This document shows, piece after piece, positions 39,287 through 50,135 of a stretch of 64,000 bases of DNA. Every line of letters begins with the position of its first letter. The stretch's first letter is position 1. The position numbers were made by a program, and so were the translations under genes. Source of the DNA: a virus. The notes below the pieces were generated by a model, which ran no database searches, was not told the DNA's origin, and saw only the letters and a list, made by a program, of their open reading frames with translations. The stretch lies in IMG/VR virus record IMGVR_UViG_3300030380_006185, positions 62,001 to 126,000 of that record; one strand, 5' to 3'.

Positions 39287-40236
39287 AATCCTGCTCTTTT
39301 TTGCATTAAATATAGATCTAAATCAAATTCTATACCTTCTTTTAATGACGCCTTTTTAATTAATAGTTTTTGTCTTTGATCAGGTGAAATACCTGTTACA
39401 ACTAGTTTATATTTTCTTTTACCATCTACCTCAACTGGTTCAGTTTTATAATTTGCAGATGGAACATCTCCAATTTCTTTTTGAAATTGTTTTCTAATTT
39501 TTTCTACTTTATCTAAAGAATCAGCCATAGCAGAAAGTGGTGGAACAACTTTTTTTTCAGGTTTTTTAATTACCTCACCTGCATCGTCTGTTTTTTCAAC
39601 ATCAACAATTTCATACTCTAAACCTGAGTTATCCATTATTGTTTTCATTACTTTTTGAAGGTATGGTTTTGGTTTGTAAGGGCTGTTTTCTAATGGGAAA
39701 ATAATTTTACCATCTTTTACATTAAAATGAACATCTTTTTCTAATCTACCAGCATACTTTTTTAAGTTAGCTGGTGTTTTTAATGGGAAATAATTTTTAC
39801 CATATCTACCAATAAAATCTTTTGGGAGTTGTTTTCCCTCTAATGTATATAAATAATCTTCTATTTCACCTTCATTTCCTGCAGTTTGCCATTCTTCAAA
39901 TCCTGCTTTTGCTTGCTCCATTGCTTTTTCATAATCTTCGGGAGCTCGTTTTTTGATATCAATAAGTTTAAACCCTTTTGCATCATTAGATCTTTCTGTC
40001 CAATCATTCCAAGCTGCTCTTGTTTTTTGAGCAGGAACAGAAGGTCCAAATGCTTTTTGTATAGCTTTTGGGTCACGTAGGTTTTGAGCATAGATACCAT
40101 AGTTGTCTATATTATCTAAAGCGTCTAATGCAGCTGGTATATCTGTAGGTTGGATAGCAAGGTCGTATTGAACCTTAAGTTGCTTCATTCCATCTTCTTC
40201 ACCCTCTACCTCTCTTAAAATATCTGTTAATTTCAT
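39283..40236 (-). CDS. Virion-type hypothetical protein with a third N-terminal form
   Basis: 317 residues. The start KLTDILREVEGEE is not tag I or II but has the same hydrophobic-LxE character (ILREVE). The body contains a region of extended Pro/Lys sequence (KKPEKKVVPPL) and a late helix. Largest member of the array. Not recognised. Confidence 0.65.
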   Translation of the reverse strand: MKLTDILREVEGEEDGMKQLKVQYDLAIQPTDIPAALDALDNIDNYGIYAQNLRDPKAIQKAFGPSVPAQKTRAAWNDWTERSNDAKGFKLIDIKKRAPEDYEKAMEQAKAGFEEWQTAGNEGEIEDYLYTLEGKQLPKDFIGRYGKNYFPLKTPANLKKYAGRLEKDVHFNVKDGKIIFPLENSPYKPKPYLQKVMKTIMDNSGLEYEIVDVEKTDDAGEVIKKPEKKVVPPLSAMADSLDKVEKIRKQFQKEIGDVPSANYKTEPVEVDGKRKYKLVVTGISPDQRQKLLIKKASLKEGIEFDLDLYLMQKRAGL

Positions 40237-40496
40237 ATTTGGGCAATAGTTGGGTGTGGCCTATAATCAGGGTATTTTTCTTTAAAATGAGTTTTTAAAT
40301 GATGAGCTATTGCTAAATATGCGTTTTCTGCTTTTTCTGCTGTACGAATATCGTCTGATTTAAGAGCAAGAATAGCATTTGAAAATTTTGCTTGAGCTAT
40401 TGCTAAGTTTTCTGCTGCTCTACTTTCAAATTGGCCTATATACTGTTCCTCAAGTTTATTTTCAGCTAAATATTTTTTTAGATTAAAATTGTCCAT
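40233..40496 (-). CDS. Tag-II protein, unknown function
   Basis: 87 residues. Tag DNFNLKKYLAENKLEEQ, keeping the L-A-E site but lacking LLNE. Ala-rich helical body. First gene of the array in transcription order. Confidence 0.7.
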   Translation of the reverse strand: MDNFNLKKYLAENKLEEQYIGQFESRAAENLAIAQAKFSNAILALKSDDIRTAEKAENAYLAIAHHLKTHFKEKYPDYRPHPTIAQI

Positions 40497-40526
40497 TTGA
40501 TTATTTTGTTATAAATATATAAAAAA

Positions 40527-40550
40527 GGGGACCAATTACATTGGATCCCC
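40527..40550 (-). terminator. Rho-independent terminator
   Basis: Stem GGGGA-TCCAA/TTGG-TCCCC (one bulge), 5-base loop, then six T on the minus strand. The stop codon of the gene at 40536 lies in the hairpin loop. It separates the chaperonin operon from the tagged array. Confidence 0.8.
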
Positions 40551-40799
40551 GTAAATATTATATCTTTTAGTTGGTTCAGGAAGTATTTCCTCTTCTTCAC
40601 TTCTTATAGCAAATAATTTACTATCTAAAGGTGCTAAACGAAATTCAACTTTTTCTTGGTTTTTATCAAACCATGCTTCTAAAGCATCAGTTATTGATTC
40701 ATGAATTATTTCTTTTTCATCATTAACAAGTACCCACCTGTCTCCAGGTGGTACTCGTGTTGCAATTAATTCATTTATTTCTACTACTTGTGTTTCCAT
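40536..40799 (-). CDS. Hypothetical protein downstream of GroEL
   Basis: 87 residues, acidic, with a C-terminal Pro/Tyr-rich end. One base after the GroEL stop, so cotranscribed. Not recognised. Confidence 0.65.
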   Translation of the reverse strand: METQVVEINELIATRVPPGDRWVLVNDEKEIIHESITDALEAWFDKNQEKVEFRLAPLDSKLFAIRSEEEEILPEPTKRYNIYGDPM

Positions 40800-40800
40800 A

Positions 40801-42735
<1,935 letters not shown>

Positions 42736-42739
<4 letters not shown>

Positions 42740-43092
42740 AATTCTACTTTGTTTAATAATGTTTCTAATCCGTTTCTTACTTCTTCCCAAGAACTAATAT
42801 AGTCTTGGATTGAACTATATTCTCCTGGGTTGTTGTAAAATTTTTCTTTTGCTATTCTGTTTAAGGCATTTCTAAAACTTGAATAATAACCTACAGTTTT
42901 TTCAACTTCTTTACCTGTTGCTTTTCTTCCAGCAAACCCACGAGTAGAAATTGATTTTTCTATCACAGTAAAGTTTGTTGCATCTTTAGAAATATAAAAG
43001 GGTTCCATTAGTGGATCTTTTATAATACAATAAGATAAATTTTGTGTTTGTGTGTCTTTTGAGGGACGTCCTCTTTTTGTAGTTTTTGGCAT
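42736..43092 (-). CDS. Hypothetical protein with AT-hook-like N-terminus
   Basis: 118 residues, start KTTKRGRPSKD resembles an AT-hook. VGYYSSFRNALNRIAKEKF is a segment found in a family of small phage proteins of unknown function. First gene of the groES-groEL unit. Confidence 0.6.
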
Positions 43093-43136
43093 AACTAAAT
43101 TTAAATTTGTTCGTATAAATGTACAAATAAAATTGC

Positions 43137-43652
43137 GCTAGAGCACGCTTTTTTTAATAAAACTTACTTAATTTTAATTGATTTTGGTTTTGAACTTTCA
43201 GCTAAAGGAATAAATACTTCAAGCAATCCATTTTCTAGTTTAGCTTCTGTTTGAGCTAAATCAAATTTGGGAGCTATTTTATACCCTAGGTTAAAAGATT
43301 TTTTAGACAAACCATGATAAATTGTTCCTTCAGGAACGTTTTCATTTTTGTCATTTTTTTCATAACTAATTTTTAATACATCATCTTCAATATCTATTAT
43401 AATATCTTTCTTAGTTAAACCAGTACAAGCAATCTCAAAATTGAGGCCTTTACTATTATAAAAAATATTTAGTGGATGTGGTTGTTTGGAATTTAATGCA
43501 GGTGCAAATTGGTCTTGCGCATTAAAAAAATTGCGGAATAAAATATCGAAAGGACTATGTTGCCTTTCATAAAATTCTAATGTACTCATATCATTAATTA
43601 TTGTGAGCGCCTTAGCTGCTCGGGTTTATAAAAACATAACTTGTGCTCTAGC
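43137..43652. repeat. 10-bp inverted repeats flanking the hsp20 gene
   Basis: GCTAGAGCAC at 43137-43146 and its reverse complement GTGCTCTAGC at 43643-43652 lie on either side of the Hsp20 gene. Both copies are GC-richer than their surroundings. It may mark a gene cassette boundary or regulatory sites. Confidence 0.5.
43164..43589 (-). CDS. Small heat-shock protein (Hsp20)
   Basis: 141 residues. An alpha-crystallin domain spans about 40-135: FYNSKGLNFEIACTGLTKKDI, DVLKISYEK, SFNLGYKIAPKFD, and AKLENGLLEVFIP (A-x-x-x-n-G-v-L motif). The C-terminal KSIKIK is a variant of the I-x-I anchor. It holds unfolding proteins for a chaperonin, fitting the groES-groEL genes next door. A 10-bp inverted repeat flanks the gene. 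Confidence 0.9.
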   Translation of the reverse strand: MSTLEFYERQHSPFDILFRNFFNAQDQFAPALNSKQPHPLNIFYNSKGLNFEIACTGLTKKDIIIDIEDDVLKISYEKNDKNENVPEGTIYHGLSKKSFNLGYKIAPKFDLAQTEAKLENGLLEVFIPLAESSKPKSIKIK

Positions 43653-43676
43653 TACAATGTTATTTGTTAATACATA

Positions 43677-44411
43677 TTAAAAAGCACTTTCTTCTTTACG
43701 AATCATGTAATAAGTGCTTGTGGTATTTTCAGATTTAAATTCTAATTTAAGTAAACCTTGATAACTTAAACATAAAGTTCCTTCCTCTAGATCTTTATTT
43801 ACATTTAAAATAGTTTTAAACATATCTGAATTAAAAGGAATGCTTACATCTGCTTGTCTTATTTCTCCTGTTAGATTATAAGTAATTTTATTGTTATGAC
43901 CTTGTTCATCTCCAAAAGTAACTACACATAAATCATCTCCATCTAAATCTGTATCTGGGGATATAGTCATGTTTCCTATACCCGCTAAAGCAGATTTTGC
44001 TTTAACTAAATTATCTACTTGTTCTTTTTCAAGTGGTAAAACCATATCCCATTTAGGTTCATCTACTGTACCTGGTTTGGCTATAAGTAAAGGATCAGAT
44101 AAAGCATATGTTAAATTAAAATCACTATCAGCTAAAAACATTTTAGTGTAAACAGCTTTTGTTTTTTCAAAATTAATTAAAAGATCACCTGAAGTTATAT
44201 TTACTAAACTAAGTAGTTTTTTAGTGTCAAAAATAGCTAAATTACTATCTTCAACATTTATATCAGTATGAGTAACATTTCCTATTACTTCTTTATTTAT
44301 AGACATAAAGTCTATATTTAATTTTTTATCTTGTATATTCCATTTAACAGACTCTATCTCACCAAGATAATATTTGTTTATAACACTTTGTAAAACTAAT
44401 TTATTAACCAT
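43677..44411 (-). CDS. Sliding clamp (gp45-like)
   Basis: 244 residues, beta-rich, with the T4 clamp pattern: VLQSVINKYYLGEIESVKW, an LAIFDTKKLLSLVNI central strand-helix, and a long C-terminal LCLSYQGLLKLEFKSENTTSTYYMI series. Near the 228-residue T4 gp45. It tethers the split polymerase, encoded immediately downstream in transcript order, and its loaders are at 34 kb. Confidence 0.78.
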   Translation of the reverse strand: MVNKLVLQSVINKYYLGEIESVKWNIQDKKLNIDFMSINKEVIGNVTHTDINVEDSNLAIFDTKKLLSLVNITSGDLLINFEKTKAVYTKMFLADSDFNLTYALSDPLLIAKPGTVDEPKWDMVLPLEKEQVDNLVKAKSALAGIGNMTISPDTDLDGDDLCVVTFGDEQGHNNKITYNLTGEIRQADVSIPFNSDMFKTILNVNKDLEEGTLCLSYQGLLKLEFKSENTTSTYYMIRKEESAF

Positions 44412-44443
44412 ATTTTAAATATAATAATTTTTTATTAAATAAC

Positions 44444-45376
44444 CTAACTAAAATTGAAAAACTTGTCTTTATATGGATTTAAATTTAATGACCAACCTAA
44501 ATCATCATAAAAACCCTCTAACTTATTTAGTAATATAGCATCAAATATTTTTTGTCTATCAGCATATTTTTCCATAAACTCCTCTATTTTAGGTGGTAAA
44601 TCAAAATCTAAAAACCCTAATGTATCTATCTGGTATGGGTTTGGTTTTAGGTAAATGAATTTAATTTTATCACCTTGTGCTATATAAGAATGTTTAGTGT
44701 TTAATTTCCAAAATCTAATTAAATCGTTATATACAGCAGCAGCTTTAGCACTTACAGGGGCACCTTTAATCATTTGGGTAAACATTTCACCTGCTTTAGG
44801 TTTACGACCCATATACTTGTTTAATGTTTTTACTCCTGTTGGGTTGCCTAATTTAACTAAAGGGATATCTCCATTTAAGATTTGGTTTTTGAATTCTTTA
44901 ACTTTTTGATCTACATCAGTTTGTGTAGAACCCTTCAAAACATCAATTAAAATATCTTTAAAAAACTTACCTAATACAGGTGGAAAATTTGCTTTTTTAA
45001 ACTCAAGACCTTTTATATCAAGTGACTCTTTTACTATACCTTCTTGTTTAGTAATCCATTGAGCATATCTTCTAGTTTTTCTAAAATAAGCTGATCTGAT
45101 TACACATTCAGTCTTCATTTCAAGTCTATGAGTAGGGACATTAAAACATTCTTTAGCTAGTGTATTATAAGAATCTGTGATAATATCTTGATATTTAAGG
45201 GCTACCTTTTCAAGTTTTTCATCCTTATCTTCATCAGACATTTTATCAAAATCAGGATAGAAGTGTTTTAGGATAGGTTCAGCATGAAAGTAGTTGCTAT
45301 CTGTGTCTACATAAGCACAGTAGTTTACATCACCTTCATCACAAATCATCCACGGTACGTCTTCTATATGCTTCAT
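44444..45376 (-). CDS. Family B DNA polymerase, C-terminal part (motif C, thumb)
   Basis: 310 residues from ATG 45374-45376. CAYVDTDSNYFHAEPIL (about 18-34) is palm motif C with both catalytic Asp, absent from the larger polymerase piece upstream. A C-terminal KFIYLKPNPYQIDTLGFLDFD region matches the gp43 thumb. The 87-residue gene at 45378 separates it from the N-terminal part. The two pieces must assemble to be active. Confidence 0.88.
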   Translation of the reverse strand: MKHIEDVPWMICDEGDVNYCAYVDTDSNYFHAEPILKHFYPDFDKMSDEDKDEKLEKVALKYQDIITDSYNTLAKECFNVPTHRLEMKTECVIRSAYFRKTRRYAQWITKQEGIVKESLDIKGLEFKKANFPPVLGKFFKDILIDVLKGSTQTDVDQKVKEFKNQILNGDIPLVKLGNPTGVKTLNKYMGRKPKAGEMFTQMIKGAPVSAKAAAVYNDLIRFWKLNTKHSYIAQGDKIKFIYLKPNPYQIDTLGFLDFDLPPKIEEFMEKYADRQKIFDAILLNKLEGFYDDLGWSLNLNPYKDKFFNFS

Positions 45377-45377
45377 T

Positions 45378-45641
45378 TTAAAATCTTTGATCAATTCCAG
45401 GTGCTACCATTTTACCACTTGGTTTTTCTCCTTTTGAGGTAAGCACTTCATGAGGTGGAACTACTTCTATTTTAACACCTTGTATTTTACATTTGCCTCC
45501 TTGTTTAAGGAATTTTTTAAATAATATTTCTTGTTTTTCTGTCCAAGATTCACTTCTTTTTATTATAGTTTGTTTATCTACTATAACATTATCAAATTTA
45601 ACTTGAACATTTTTTCTTATTGATTGTGGGGAAAGTGCCAT
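45378..45641 (-). CDS. 87-residue protein inserted between the polymerase halves
   Basis: Begins with a TAATG overlap at the end of the N-terminal polymerase gene and ends one base before the C-terminal polymerase ATG. Basic, with FKKFLKQGGKCKIQGVKIEVV. Unrecognised; it could be a linker or processivity factor for the split enzyme, or a relic of the element that broke the gene. Confidence 0.65.
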   Translation of the reverse strand: MALSPQSIRKNVQVKFDNVIVDKQTIIKRSESWTEKQEILFKKFLKQGGKCKIQGVKIEVVPPHEVLTSKGEKPSGKMVAPGIDQRF

Positions 45642-47416
45642 TATATTTCTGTTTTCATTAGTTTATTAATATGTCTATTTGCTGCTAAAGCTGATTCCTG
45701 AATGATTCTCCATCCACTTAATGTAATTGCTTCGCTCAATATTGCTTCATTCATCGCGTATCTAAATGTAGGTAAGGCAGTTGCACCATACAAACTATTC
45801 AGCAAAATTTTCATTGTATATTGCTTTAAATGAAACGAAGCACCTAATTCAGAATTACCTGATTTATATGCTTTTTTCATAGCATTTTTATATTTTACCC
45901 TTTCATCAAACCATTTATTCAAAATAATTGAAAGTACTGATTGTTTATCTGTTCTAAAAAATGTACCATTTGCAGAAACAGCCATTTCCATATCCTCAAT
46001 TAAGTTAATTAAATTACCTACTTCAATTTGAGTGCGTTTACCTTTAGCATTTTCAATAGTAAGTTCTTCTTGTGGGTCTTTTTTCTTTAAATCATTTAAA
46101 CCTAAATAGTTATTTCTAGAAGGGGAATAATATGTTGATTTTGTCTCCTTATCAGTAACCATATAAGGTCTATATTTTAGGTTTTCAGGTAAAGTTTGAC
46201 TTATAATTCTACCTACCATTGTTTCTTTACCTATATTTAAAGACATAATAATACAAGGATATAGTGAAGTTAAATCTTCATCAAACATATATTTGTATAC
46301 ACCTGCTTTAGGACAAAACAGATAACCACCTGCATATCCTTTTTTCTTTTTAGGGTTTGGTTCTTTTCTAGGTGGTATTATACCTTCAGATAATAGATAA
46401 GCTGAAATGGCTCCATCTTGTGTAACTGTATTGTGGTATACTTCTCCATAGTTGTGTTTTCCTTTATGGGATAAGTTTTTAGTTAATGCTAGATATTCTA
46501 ATTTTTTGTCTAATTCAACTAAAATTTCAACATCACGAAAGTTATATTCTATAAATGTTTCAATATCTTCTTCAAATAGTCTATCTAAAGAACCATTATA
46601 TTCTATTTTATTTAAACCAGCATACTTTTCACCTAATGCATCTAACTTCCAACTTGGTTCATCTTCCCAACTATATTTTTTATGTAAACGCATATAATCA
46701 AGTGACTCAACCCCCGCTATCTCTATTGGTTGGTTTGAATCATATATCTCATTTGTTTTAAAACTACGTTTTTCTTTTACTTTTAAAATAGGAGATAAAT
46801 ACTCAACCATTTCTTCACCTAGTACATTTTTAATTCTATAGTACAAGTAAGGAATATCAAAATAATCACTATTATAACCTACAAGGATATCTGGGTCTAG
46901 TTCTCTCATGTAAGTGAGGAATTTAGATAGTAATACTTCTTCATTGTAAACAGGGATTATTTCTTTATTCCCATTTACTGTTGGTTGGATTTGTTGTTTT
47001 GGATCAAGAATAATGATTTTCCATTCATCTTCTTGTTTAAAATACCAAGCAATTGAAGTAACCTTTTTAGGTGCAGATTGAATATATTCAGGAGTTAAAG
47101 CATCTCCCATTTCAATCTCAATATCAAAAAATATCTCTTTATGAGTAGTTGAAGGTTCATCATTAATTCCATACTTATCAATTAAGAAATTTTGATAAGG
47201 TGACATATCATGAAAATGAAGACCTGGTGTGTCTCTTTTCCATTTATATATCTTTTTTAATGGTTCACCATTTAGACCTTTGTACTTTGCTTCACTTTCA
47301 CTACATTCAACATAAGCAGGAGAGGACCATTCACTAGTTGAATAGCCCTCATCAGTCCATAGGTGGATTAAATATTTATTATAACTTTTATATTCAGCAA
47401 AACACTTTTTGTACAT
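45641..47416 (-). CDS. Family B DNA polymerase, N-terminal part (exonuclease, palm motifs A and B)
   Basis: 591 residues. The 3'-5' exonuclease motifs are FFDIEIEMGD, VGYNSDYFDIPYLYYRI and YNFRDVEILVEL. Polymerase motif A is DEDLTSLYPC and motif B KILLNSLYGA. It ends KTEI before motif C, which lies in the gene at 44444. The layout resembles split B-family enzymes (Aeromonas T4-type gp43A/B; archaeal PolB1/PolB2). Confidence 0.92.
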   Translation of the reverse strand: MYKKCFAEYKSYNKYLIHLWTDEGYSTSEWSSPAYVECSESEAKYKGLNGEPLKKIYKWKRDTPGLHFHDMSPYQNFLIDKYGINDEPSTTHKEIFFDIEIEMGDALTPEYIQSAPKKVTSIAWYFKQEDEWKIIILDPKQQIQPTVNGNKEIIPVYNEEVLLSKFLTYMRELDPDILVGYNSDYFDIPYLYYRIKNVLGEEMVEYLSPILKVKEKRSFKTNEIYDSNQPIEIAGVESLDYMRLHKKYSWEDEPSWKLDALGEKYAGLNKIEYNGSLDRLFEEDIETFIEYNFRDVEILVELDKKLEYLALTKNLSHKGKHNYGEVYHNTVTQDGAISAYLLSEGIIPPRKEPNPKKKKGYAGGYLFCPKAGVYKYMFDEDLTSLYPCIIMSLNIGKETMVGRIISQTLPENLKYRPYMVTDKETKSTYYSPSRNNYLGLNDLKKKDPQEELTIENAKGKRTQIEVGNLINLIEDMEMAVSANGTFFRTDKQSVLSIILNKWFDERVKYKNAMKKAYKSGNSELGASFHLKQYTMKILLNSLYGATALPTFRYAMNEAILSEAITLSGWRIIQESALAANRHINKLMKTEI

Positions 47417-47419
47417 ATT

Positions 47420-47635
47420 CTACTTACTTGAGGTAGATTTCTTTTTAGTAGTTGTTTTCTTTGTTGTTGATTTTGTATTTAAAGATGGTTCTTTAATCAA
47501 TTCAATTTCTTTATCTAAACTATCAACAATCCCTATTAAAGTACTATGTGGTATTCTAGATATTACAGTTCTTGGAATATTATTCAAATGTGTTCTTAAA
47601 CTATTTGATAGTTGTTTTAAATTTTCTTTATTCAT
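47420..47635 (-). CDS. Small protein with Thr/Lys-rich C-terminus
   Basis: 71 residues. A helical N-terminal 50 residues (NLKQLSNSLRTHLNNIP) are followed by a TKSTTKKTTTKKKSTSSK-like tail, suggesting DNA binding. Sits directly upstream of the polymerase. Not recognised. Confidence 0.6.
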   Translation of the reverse strand: MNKENLKQLSNSLRTHLNNIPRTVISRIPHSTLIGIVDSLDKEIELIKEPSLNTKSTTKKTTTKKKSTSSK

Positions 47636-47640
47636 TATTT

Positions 47641-48240
47641 TTATTTTTTTAAGTTTAAAAATTGTTTTAAATTTGGTCTAAAGTAGTTTATATTTTTCAT
47701 TACTTTTCTATCACGTGTTCTATAGACGATATAATAGTCTTCAACCTTTTCATAGTGACATGCTTCCTTTTGCTCTTCGGCACGTACTCTAACGGTCTCT
47801 TGTGCCTCTTCTTCACTAGAACAAGCTTTTGACATATTCGATGCTTGTACTTCTTGATACGCTGGCCATATTTGGTCTTTAAGACCATGTAACATAGTGC
47901 CGTTGCCCAGGGAAACGTAGGCAATGTCACATAAAGCATCAAGAACTTCAACAATGTTTCCTGTTTCACAGGCTTCTTTATATTCTTCGAGCTCTTCAAG
48001 GATGAAGTCATATACAAACTGCCATTCCTTTTTTTCTGGGATTGTAGGTTCATAGTTATTTGGTTTACCCATTGTGTGATTAAATTCTTCTACCTCACTT
48101 ACAAATGGTATATAATTTGGTTGTGGTTCTGGTTGTAAAGGATTTACTTCTTCTGTTAGTCTTTCATAGTACGGATTTAGTTCTCCGGTTTGGGGGTCGT
48201 GAGTAGGAATTAAATCTACTACATTTTTTCCTTTATTCAT
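47641..48240 (-). CDS. MazG-like nucleotide pyrophosphohydrolase
   Basis: 199 residues. EELEEYKEACETGNIVEVLDALCDIAYV is the E-x-x-E, E-x-x-D metal site of the all-alpha NTP pyrophosphatase (PRA-PH/MazG-like) family. The C-terminal extension is unrecognised. Probably shapes the nucleotide pool or hydrolyses ppGpp-like or dNTP substrates during infection. Confidence 0.78.
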   Translation of the reverse strand: MNKGKNVVDLIPTHDPQTGELNPYYERLTEEVNPLQPEPQPNYIPFVSEVEEFNHTMGKPNNYEPTIPEKKEWQFVYDFILEELEEYKEACETGNIVEVLDALCDIAYVSLGNGTMLHGLKDQIWPAYQEVQASNMSKACSSEEEAQETVRVRAEEQKEACHYEKVEDYYIVYRTRDRKVMKNINYFRPNLKQFLNLKK

Positions 48241-48256
48241 AATTTTATATTTAGTT

Positions 48257-49294
48257 TTAAGAAATGTGAATTAAACTTGACCATAGCTCATGAGGTACAT
48301 CACTACTAAAGTTACTATCAGGAGCTAACATAACTGAAATAGCATCATGAGAATGGAGTGATTCTTGGTGTGAACATACCACTCTAAAATCTTTAATTCT
48401 TTTATCTTCTATTAATTGTTCATATAATAGTCTAGCAGCATCTTCAACAAATTTTAGATATGAACCATTTAGTTCTGCAAACGCCATTTCATCTTCTCGT
48501 TTAACCATTACTTGGGTTTCTGTTTGAAGTGCTTCAATACACATTTCTTGTAAGTCCTCAATCCAAACCATATCATCAAATTCTACAGATACTCTAGTTA
48601 CAGATCTTTGTGAATGGGATACTGTTGCTTTATTTCTATATTTTCTAGCAAACTCAGCTAATTCATAAGAGCAAGGACAAGCTGATGAGTATACAAAGTC
48701 AAAGTGAATAATTTTTCTTAGTTCACCTTGTTTATTTAAATCACCTTCTAAAGTAACATCATAATATTGATATCCAGCATTATCAGATCTTAGTGACTTT
48801 TGGATTATAGGGTATGAAAATTTAAGTGATATTTTAGAATCAAATGATTTCAATTTATCTTGGTAAGCAGACAAAACAGTTTCTAATTTATCTATACTAA
48901 AAGTATCATTTTTAAATTCATAAAATGATCTCATAATACGAGACATATTAATTCCTTTTTTATGAGCTTCAAGTGATACAGTTCCTGTTACTTTAGTTTC
49001 TAATTCTAAAATACCATTATCTCTTGTTTTATATTTTAAAGGTAATCTAAAGTTATGAATTCCAACTTGTTGAATCTCAACAGGAGAACCTTGAATAAGT
49101 GAAGAAGGGCCATTCTGTAAATCTGGGAATGTTTCAATATCTTCTTTAGTAGGGCTATAATCTACATCATATTCTCTATTAGGTTCATCATATTTAATTG
49201 AGTAATCATTTTCAGGGGGAGATTTATAAGATTTAACGTCTCCTACCCATTCATACTTTTTAATAAATTTCTTTTTTGTTTTGTTTTTTAACAT
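48257..49294 (-). CDS. folE2: GTP cyclohydrolase FolE2 (MptA family)
   Basis: 345 residues from ATG 49292-49294. VGIHNFRLPLKY, KKGINMSRIMRSFYE and YSSACPCSYELAEFA (Cys metal/catalytic region), plus VCSHQESLHSHDAI near the end, are FolE2 hallmarks. It makes dihydroneopterin triphosphate from GTP, the first step to preQ0. Its QueD, QueE and QueC partners lie at 50.1-52.3 kb in the same direction. Confidence 0.9.
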   Translation of the reverse strand: MLKNKTKKKFIKKYEWVGDVKSYKSPPENDYSIKYDEPNREYDVDYSPTKEDIETFPDLQNGPSSLIQGSPVEIQQVGIHNFRLPLKYKTRDNGILELETKVTGTVSLEAHKKGINMSRIMRSFYEFKNDTFSIDKLETVLSAYQDKLKSFDSKISLKFSYPIIQKSLRSDNAGYQYYDVTLEGDLNKQGELRKIIHFDFVYSSACPCSYELAEFARKYRNKATVSHSQRSVTRVSVEFDDMVWIEDLQEMCIEALQTETQVMVKREDEMAFAELNGSYLKFVEDAARLLYEQLIEDKRIKDFRVVCSHQESLHSHDAISVMLAPDSNFSSDVPHELWSSLIHIS

Positions 49295-49328
49295 ATAATC
49301 TATTTTTAATGTAAATATAAAAAATTTT

Positions 49329-49757
49329 TTAGTTTTTTCCAACCATTACTTTATAATCTTGTATAGGTTTTGAATCTTTATTTTCCCAAGGATAAACAAT
49401 CCAATCATTACTTTCAAATTTACAAGCATAGTAACGAGGTTCATACTTTGAAGTATGAGGTTTGTAATGGAGAACAGCAGTGTAATATTCATACAAATTT
49501 TGGAGAGTTTCTCCACTATCACAAATATCATCTACAAATAATGTTTCATTATGAGGATGTCTTTCAGATAAAGAATGATAAGGTATTCTCATTTTATGAG
49601 ATAACATAATAGCAGGAGTAAGCCCTCCTCTAGGTATTCCACATATATGAGTAAATTCTTTACCTGATTCTAAAATGTTTTTATGTAAGGTATCAACTAG
49701 TTCTTCTACCTCTTTCCAACTTATGTATATTTTTTTTATTTTATCTTTTTCCACCAT
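49329..49757 (-). CDS. Type I phosphoribosyltransferase
   Basis: 142 residues. LFVDDICDSGETL (about 74-86) is the PRPP-binding motif; GIPRGGLTPAIMLSHKM is the preceding loop. It is closest to small xanthine/hypoxanthine-type enzymes, and may salvage purines. In this neighbourhood it could also supply deazapurine or GMP precursors, which is inference. 17-base overlap with the nuclease gene. Confidence 0.8.
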   Translation of the reverse strand: MVEKDKIKKIYISWKEVEELVDTLHKNILESGKEFTHICGIPRGGLTPAIMLSHKMRIPYHSLSERHPHNETLFVDDICDSGETLQNLYEYYTAVLHYKPHTSKYEPRYYACKFESNDWIVYPWENKDSKPIQDYKVMVGKN

Positions 49758-50124
49758 AATATTTTATTCCGTGACCTTCAGCTATTAATACTTCTTGTAA
49801 TGTAGGAGAAGGGGGTTCATGTTTAAGTGATTGATCTTTATAAAAATCTATTAATTGAATTTCTCCTAAACATCTACCAAATTTACCTACTCCAAAAGAT
49901 CTTAAAATAAACCTATTTTCATTTTTTTTCAAAATTTCTATAACTCTATTTTTTGCAGCTAAACCTTTTTTCTTTTCTTCTAAATCTCTTGTACGGGATT
50001 CAGGGGCATCCATACCATGTAATCTAATTCTTATTTTTTTAAAAGTACTAAACCCTAAATCTACCATAGCGTCAATAGTATCACCATCAACTACTTTTAT
50101 TACTGTTGCATTATACTCAAACAT
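49741..50124 (-). CDS. Staphylococcal nuclease-like (SNase) protein
   Basis: 127 residues. VIKVVDGDTIDAMVDLGF, IRIRLHGMDAPESR, KNRVIEIL and FGRCLGEIQL match SNase (PF00565) in order; acid residues for Ca2+ (D, D, E) are kept. No signal peptide. May degrade host DNA. Confidence 0.85.
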   Translation of the reverse strand: MFEYNATVIKVVDGDTIDAMVDLGFSTFKKIRIRLHGMDAPESRTRDLEEKKKGLAAKNRVIEILKKNENRFILRSFGVGKFGRCLGEIQLIDFYKDQSLKHEPPSPTLQEVLIAEGHGIKYYGGKR

Positions 50125-50135
50125 GCCTTATATTT

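Noticed and set aside
43134-43156. Plus-strand terminator GCGCTAGAGCACGC followed by T residues
   Set aside because: The stem is only 3 bp on close pairing and no plus-strand gene precedes it.
44444-45641. Sequencing frameshift as the cause of the split polymerase
   Set aside because: A whole 87-residue coding gene with proper start and stop junctions lies between the two parts, which a single-base error cannot create.
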